From NCBI RefSeq assembly GCF_041734735.1, contig NC_134883.1, positions 16,682,747 to 16,746,746 on the forward strand: a stretch of 64,000 nucleotides of DNA, given 5' to 3'. Each line of letters starts with the position of its first letter. Position 1 is the stretch's first letter. Shown piece by piece: positions 57,721 to 64,000 of the stretch. The notes under the pieces are model-generated. The model searched no databases. It saw only the letters and a list, made by a program, of their open reading frames with translations, and was not told the origin of the DNA. Made by a program: the position numbers and the translations under genes. The DNA comes from Babylonia areolata. Lineage: Eukaryota; Mollusca; Gastropoda; Neogastropoda; Buccinidae.

Positions 57721-58758
57721 AGTTCACTGGCAAACACACGAGCCTGCCACTACTGTCATGCCATTCGGGGCACCTGCTATCAGCTTAGCTCGATGTGTCT
57801 GGCACAGCATGACATGAAATGTTGTGATGTGTAAATGGTCAGGAAGGAAGCAGCTTCTGCTCCTTAAAGCCACGTGAAAATTTTGTGTTTGTTTCTCTGA
57901 AGCCGTGTCTGTCGTGTGGTCAGCGCTCACCAGCACTCTATTGTCCTCCTGTGAAGGTCCAGTAGCCTTTAACGTCCGTCGGGGCAGGGAGTTCATATCC
58001 ACTGTGCCGAAAGAGAGGTTTTCTAACCTTGCCCGACTGAAGTCCTATTCACGAGAGAAACGCATGCCGAAAGGGAGCCCTGAGATTTGACCACAGGATC
58101 GGAAGTAACGCCTCACTTGTTTGGCCACGGTGCTTCCTTCACTGTCCCTGTTTACTGTTTACCACTGCACTGTTGTGTGACGTCATGCAGATCCCGTTCT
58201 ATTGATTTCCGTTCCCTTCCCGTATTGATCACGCCACACCCGCATCATTCAGATCCATTGCCTTATCGGTGTTCGATAGGTTACTGTTGGTTTGAAGGCC
58301 ACACCCACTTCCCCCACAGAAGAAAAATGTCGGTTTTCTTTTGATACTCTTTATTTGGAACATTTTTTAGCTTCTTCTCCAATATTTTCACTGCCATTAC
58401 AAAAAGTTTCAGTCACGCAATATCTGATTTCAGCTGCATTCACCCAGCCACCACTTACATAGAATTGTGGTTGTTCTAAAAATATAAGCATGTAAACAAG
58501 TTCACGACTTCGGGAGGTCTTACACCGACAACACGATGTTGTGTTTTTGTTTGTTTATTTGTTTTTTGTTTCTTTCTTTCTTTTCTTTTGGGAATGCGAC
58601 TTAAGTTCTCAATAACAAACCTACTTTTGAATAAAAACGTGTTTACAAAATGCGGTAATGTGGGCACGCCCAGTCGTCATTTTCTGAACGTAAAACACAA
58701 AAGTCACGACTATGACACGCTCTTCCTCCATTCGGGTTCTCTTTGGACTTAGACAAGA

Positions 58759-58807
<49 letters not shown>

Positions 58808-59149
58808 TGGTGGCTTTCATCGGGCTACTAACAATATCAATTTAATATAAATGCAGATTACAAAACAAAACAAAGCTTCAATCCTGTGGGAACTTACGGG
58901 CGCGTTCAATGTGGACAGACAAAGGTGATAGCTGGGAAGTGATGAAAAGGAACTTTACCATAGCAATCCACAGCGGGCACACGGAAAGTGTCGTGATGTC
59001 AACGTTGGCTGTATCCCTCACCCAACAGATCTGAACCCCCTCTTCCACTACAGGACAGACCATACCTGTCATCTCCCTTAGTAATGGTAAAGCTCACCGA
59101 CCTACATCTACATCTTTTCCTTCTGCTACTCTGTCAAGGACTTGCGTAG
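57721..59149. other. 5' flank, mostly unique, possible SINE-like piece
   Basis: 57900-58140 on minus has a Pol III-like head (GTGAGGCGTTACTTCCGATC then TGTGGTCAAATC) and CCGACGGACGTTAAAGGC; a diverged SINE is possible. A CA run lies at 58768-58805. Confidence 0.3.
58953..58965 (-). other. GUCY1B2: Candidate start-codon exon end (ATG|gtaaag)
   Basis: On the minus strand GCTATG is followed by GTAAAGTT, an acceptable donor directly after an ATG, as required if Met1 is separated from Tyr2 by a phase-0 intron. Other ATG|gt combinations exist in the 5' flank, so this is only the best-looking by eye. No promoter evidence supports it. Confidence 0.12.
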
Positions 59150-59970
59150 CCTGAGGTTAATTCCATCCCTAATTACCTGAGGTAAATTCACTGTCCCTAG
59201 CTAAATCACAACCCTAATTACCTGAGGTAAATTCACTGTCCCTAGCTAAATCACAACCCTAATTACCTGAGGTAAATTCACTGTCCCTAGCTAAATCACT
59301 CTGGTAAATTCACTGTCCCTAGCTAAATCACAACCCTAATTAATCACCTGAGGTAAATTCACTGTTCCTAGCTAAATAACAATCCTAATTACCCGAGGTA
59401 AATTCACTGTTCCTAGCTAAATCACAACCCTAATTACCTGAGGTAAATTCACTGTTCCTAGCTAAACCACAACCCTAATTACCTGAGTGAGGTAATTTCC
59501 TAGCTAAATCACAACCCTACCTGCTTGAGGTAAATTCACTGTTCCTAGCTGAATCACAACCCTAATTGTCTGAGGTACATTCACTTTTCCCTAGCTAAAT
59601 CACAACCCTAATTATTGCCTGAGGTAAATTCATCGTTCATACTTAAATCACAACCTTTATTACATGAGGTAAATTCACTGTTCCCCCATCAAAACACCTA
59701 TATTATCTGAGGTAAATTCACTATTCCCTAGCGAAATTACAACCCTAATTAATTGCCTGGGGTAAATTCACTGTTCCATTATTACAGCACAACCCTAATC
59801 AATTGCCTGAGGTGAATTCACTGTTATCTCATTAAACCACAACCCCAACTGCCTGAGATGAATTCACTATCCCAAGTTAAATCACAACCCTAGTTAACTG
59901 CCTGAGGTTAAATCATTATTCCATAGTTAAATGATAACACTAACTGCCTGCAGTAAACTCACTGTTCCTT
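59150..59970. repeat. 45-bp tandem repeat, about 18 copies, decaying rightward
   Basis: Unit: AATTACCTGAGGTAAATTCA, CTGTCCCTAGCTAAATCACA, ACCCT. Copies on the left are almost identical; those on the right are strongly diverged. Confidence 0.94.
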
Positions 59971-60364
59971 GTAAACTCACCCCCAACCTTTTGCCACTCA
60001 GTCCCCTGGTCTGCCCCCTCCTCCCACCCCCTATTCCTGTTTCGTAACTGACAGAAATCCCTGTCGTGTGACTGTCTGCAAGGTCAAGGGAGAGCCGCGG
60101 GAAACACCACGTCAAACGCTGCAGACAAGGGCCGGGACTAATGAGGGATCGCTCCCTGACAGACGTATGCATGGAAACGAACTGCTGACTGACTGGAACC
60201 GCTCAGTATGCATGGATCTGGCTCCATGAATATACCGTCAGCACGGAGAGCTGGGAGAAATCAGCTCTAAATCGCTGCCGCACAGTGGTTTCCATGTCCT
60301 CCACTTTTTACGCACATTACTCATATGTGTTAGGGTAGGTTACCTAGGAGGGGGTCAACTTGAT
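59971..60364. other. Unique spacer
   Basis: No gene or repeat recognised. Confidence 0.4.
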
Positions 60365-61245
60365 AGTCCCCGTGTCGGGGAGTATCGACACTGGGGAGTA
60401 CTGGGGAGTATCAACACTGGGGAGTATCGACACTGGGAAGTACTGGGAGTATCGACACTGGGGAGTACTGGGAGTATCGACACTGAGAAGTACTGGGAGT
60501 ATCGATACTGGAGTACTGGGGAGTATCGACACTGGGGAGTACTGGGAGTATCGACAATGGGAAGTACTGGGAGTATCGACACTGGAGTACTGGGGAGTAT
60601 CGACACTGGGAAGTACTAGGAGTATCGACACTGGGGAGTATCGGCACTGGAGTACTGGGGAGTATCGGCACTGGGAAGTACTGGGAGTATCGACACTGGG
60701 AAGTACTAGGAGTATCGACACTGGGGAGTATCGGCACTGGAGTACTGGGGAGTATCGGCACTGGGAAGTACTGGGAGTATCGACACTGGGAAGTACTGGG
60801 AGTATCGACACTGGAAAGTACTGGGGAGTATCGACACTGGGGAGTACTGGGAGTATCGACACTGGGGAGTATCGACACTGGGAAGTACTGGGGAGTATCG
60901 ACACTGGGAAGTACTGGGAGTATCGACACTGGGGAGTATCGGCACTGGAGTACTGGGGAGTATCGACACTGGGAAGTACTGGGAGTATCGACACTGGGAA
61001 GTACTGGGGAGTATCGACACTGGGGAGTACTGGGAGTATCGACACTGGGGAGTATCGACACTGGGGAATACTGGGAGTATCGACACTGGGGAGTATCGAC
61101 ACTGGAAAGTACTGGGGAGTATCGACACTGGGGAGTACTGGGAGTATCGACACTGGGAAGTACTGGGGAGTATCGACACTGGGGAGTACTGGGAGTATCG
61201 ACACTGTGGGATACTGGGAGTATCGACACTGGGGAGTATCTAGGA
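60365..61245. repeat. 25-bp minisatellite with 15-bp half units, about 38 copies
   Basis: Unit: GGGAGTATCGACACTGGGAA then GTACT; GGGGAGTATCGACACT half units occur between. Confidence 0.96.
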
Positions 61246-61859
61246 TGGGAGAGAAACATAATGAAACATAAAGGCTTTGTTCAATGGCTGACATGTTCAA
61301 ATGGAGATCTATCAAGTGTCCTTTTTAAAAAAAAAAATCAGTTCTGGACTCAAATGAGCATATTTCTGGTTTCACAACGTAACCGCTTTGCAGTGACGCC
61401 TTTGCACCTTTGCAGCCTCTTCTGTCACGAGTACCATAACTGAAGGGGGCAGGGCGAAAAACCAGGAGTTGGAGCATTTTTTTAAGATAACAAAAGATGA
61501 GGGAACATTATATAAGATAAGAATAATTCAATTATCTCACAAAGAGAAACTGCATCAAGTGTGGCGAGACAGAAGTGCGCAACCACCAAACACACACAAA
61601 CACACACACACGAAAACACCACGAGCTTGATTTTAAACAGGGGCAAAAAACATAAACAATGGAAACGTTTTTCATACAAAAGAGTTTCAGACATTCACTT
61701 TAAAACATTGTTATCATTAATGATTGTGGTTATCATAAACATAAACAGAGATGTTTTCTCCACAGGACAGCTGCCATGGTGATGACACACCTGACTGCAC
61801 ACCGAACACTAAGCCACAGCAAAACAACGCCGGGCCTCGTGCCATACCATGATACATGC
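61246..61859. other. Unique spacer
   Basis: No gene recognised; A-run at 61328-61338. Confidence 0.4.
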
Positions 61860-62697
61860 AGCAAGCTAACAGAGCCTCCACAGGCTAACATAGCCTCCAC
61901 ATAGCCACTACAGGGTAACATAGCTACTACAGCTAACAGAGCCTCCACAGGCTAACATAGCCTCCACATAGCCACTACAGGGTAACATAGCCTCCACAGG
62001 GTAACATAGCCTCCACATAGCCACCACAGGCTGACATAGCCTCCACATATCCACCACAGGGTAACATAGCCTCCACAGGGTGACATAGCCTCCATAGGGT
62101 GATGTGACATAGCCTCCACAGGGTGACATAGCCTCCACAGGGTGAGATAGCCTCCACATAGCATCCACGCGGTGACATGGCCTCTACAGGGTGAAATAGC
62201 CTCCACATAGCCTCCACAGGGTGACACAGCCTCCACAAGGTGACATAGCCTCCACATAGCCTCCACAAGATGACATAGCCTCCACAAGGTGACATAGCTA
62301 CCACAGGGGGATATAGCCTCCACAGGGTGACATAGCCTTTACATAGCCTCCACAGGGTGACATAGCCTCCATAGGGTGACATAGCCTCCACGCAGCCTCC
62401 ATAGGGTGACACAGCCTCCACGCAGCCTCCATAGGGTGACATAGCCTCCACAGGGTGACATAGCCTCCACATAGCCTCCATAGGGTGACATAGCCTCCAC
62501 ATAGCCTCCTCTGGGCGACATAGCCTCCACAGGGCGACATAGCCTCCACAGGGTGACATAGCCTCCACATAGCCTCCACTGGGTGACATAGCCTCCACAT
62601 TGCCTCCACAGGGTGACACAGCCTCCACAGGGTGACACAGCCTCAACAGGATGACATAGCCTCCACAGGGTGACACAGCCTCCACAGGCAAACATCT
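61860..62697. repeat. 19/29-bp tandem repeat, about 40 copies
   Basis: Unit: TAGCCTCCACAGGGTGACA, with TAGCCTCCACA half units. Confidence 0.95.
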
Positions 62698-62774
62698 CCT
62701 TCTCTTTAGAACCTAGTGGACCGCAAAGTCTGAGAACCGTTTAGTAGGGCTAAGCCCAATTCAATGAATATGTC

Positions 62775-62810
62775 TATCAATCAATCAATCAATCTATCTA
62801 TCTATCTATA
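62775..62810. repeat. AATC / ATCT tetranucleotide microsatellite
   Basis: CAATCAATCAATC then TATCTATCTATCTA. Confidence 0.9.
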
Positions 62811-62834
62811 CTGGCCACACTCACCAGTGGTTTC

Positions 62835-63160
62835 TCCTCTTCCACTACAATCTGAGTGGTGGTCAGGACGCTAGTCATTCGGACGAGAAGATATACCGTA
62901 GTCCCGCGCGTATCAAGCACTTTATGCATGTAAAATAACCTGTGGCAACAAAAGGGTTGTCCCTGGCAAAAATATATAAAAGAAAAATCCGCTTTGAATT
63001 AACAGGAAAACAGATATACTTGCGTGCAGAAAAGAAAATGTGAAGAAAGACAACAAACAAACCGGTGGCGCTGCAGTGTCGATGTACACTCCCTACAGAC
63101 AGCAGCCCGAATTCCACACAGAGAAATCTGTTGTAACGAAAGAGTAATACAATATGATAT
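62835..63160 (+). mobile_element. SINE family A, 5'-truncated and diverged
   Basis: Begins in the GAGTGGTGGTCAGGACGCTA region; GGTTGTCCCTGGCAAAAAT, GGTGGCGCTGCAGTGTCG, CAGCCCGAATTCCACACAGA. Tail ends in ATACAACACAATACAAC repeats. Confidence 0.86.
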
Positions 63161-63264
63161 AATACAACACAATACAACACAACACAAACATTACAGCACA
63201 ACACAATACAGCACAACACAATACAACACAGTACAACGATTTCAACAGAGAAAGCTGTTGTCAG

Positions 63265-63470
63265 TACACAAGACAAGAATGTTCATTTCAGGAAACCCAA
63301 AAGGGAGCACATGAAAATGTTACACATTTCATGTAACTAAAACAAATATAAATCACATCTGGTATTCTGCTCATAGATTTTTACAATTGCCACACCAACT
63401 GTTTGGTTCACTAAAACATACGTTTTTGAGGAAGACAAAAATAAGAAGAAAAAAGTCACATACAAGAGAT
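63265..63470 (-). mobile_element. 3' end of a LINE, relative of the 17.9-kb copy
   Basis: Shares TTTCATGTAACT, GGTATT and an A-rich far end with 17866-18075; the minus strand ends in GAACATTCTTGTCTTGTG. No coding part left. Confidence 0.5.
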
Positions 63471-64000
63471 ACAGCCTTGTACAGTATAATGTGCATGGTG
63501 AGTTCAGCAAACACAGCCGTTGTGTCGGTTAAATTACCCACGCAGTGTACAGCCAAGATCACACCAGACTGGCCTCCAGCCTTCTGGGGCCAGGCGCCAG
63601 CTGCATTGCTTGGTTCTAACTTTTTGACAGTTACACGTGACTAAATGCCTACGTTGACCGAACTACACCATTGGTCAGTCAGTTCCATACTACACACAGT
63701 TAGCAGCCGGTTACGACCATACTAGGTTCTTCCGTCCGAGCAATGCAACTGGCTCCAGGACCCGACACCGCCATACTGATGACGTCACCACCTATCTAAC
63801 GTTACATCAGTTGTAAAGGGGGGTGCATGCAGGGACTGACTCTTGGTTCCCGGGAGGCGGGAAGAGGACTGTCAGACATGGCATCGACACCACAGGATTA
63901 ATCAAGGAACCAGGACAAGGTTCTCACTTCTTCCTCGGCTCCCCGTTGACTGACGTCATGGCCTGAGGGACATGTGTGTTGGAGGGTGTATGTGGAGGGA
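63471..64000. other. Unique sequence at the window end
   Basis: No gene seen. Two palindromic TGACGTCA octamers lie at 63780-63787 and 63951-63958. Confidence 0.4.

Noticed and set aside
60344-61315. Ser/Tyr/Val-rich frames on both strands
   Set aside because: 25-bp minisatellite read in overlapping phases.

Overview
The window looks like animal nuclear DNA, most likely from a mollusc and probably a gastropod. It holds one split host gene with GT-AG introns, several tRNA-headed SINE families, several non-LTR (LINE) remnants, and very many microsatellites and minisatellites. Taxon is inferred from my recollection of gastropod SINEs, not from a search. I saw no bacterial genes, CRISPR array, or LTR or virus-like element.

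The only host gene I can support is on the minus strand, from about 55.69 kb to 12.31 kb. Thirteen coding exons join in consistent phase into about 697 residues, counting a start Met not located with certainty. The product is a soluble guanylate cyclase subunit of the beta2 (GUCY1B2) type: H-NOX haem domain, HNOBA/PAS-like domain, signalling coiled coil and class III cyclase domain. The proximal haem ligand falls at His105. One chain carries both metal aspartates and the base- and ribose-contact residues, so homodimer activity is plausible. The C-terminus is a basic stretch ending in a CaaX-like CLIG, recalling the prenylation-type tail reported for mammalian beta2.

Region by region: 0-12.3 kb is the 3' flank, with a SINE, three large minisatellites (33, 40 and 40 bp units) and small duplications. 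12.3-25.4 kb holds exons 13 to 7, nearly every intron being filled by its own tandem array. 25.4-38.5 kb is intron 6 (13.1 kb), with LINE and SINE copies and four arrays. 38.5-55.7 kb holds exons 6 to 1 with more arrays, LINE fossils, a SINE and a 68-bp palindrome. 55.7-64 kb is the 5' flank, with four arrays and SINE/LINE ends.

By eye about two fifths of the window is tandem repeat. The most unusual structure is the relation between arrays and splice sites. Arrays start within about 10-30 bases of a splice site in most introns. In intron 9 the 25-bp unit is built from the first bases of exon 10 together with its splice acceptor, so about 30 acceptor-like sites precede the true one, and the far edge of the array still keeps an exon-like copy. 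In intron 6 each 55-bp unit next to exon 7 repeats that exon's acceptor and first bases.
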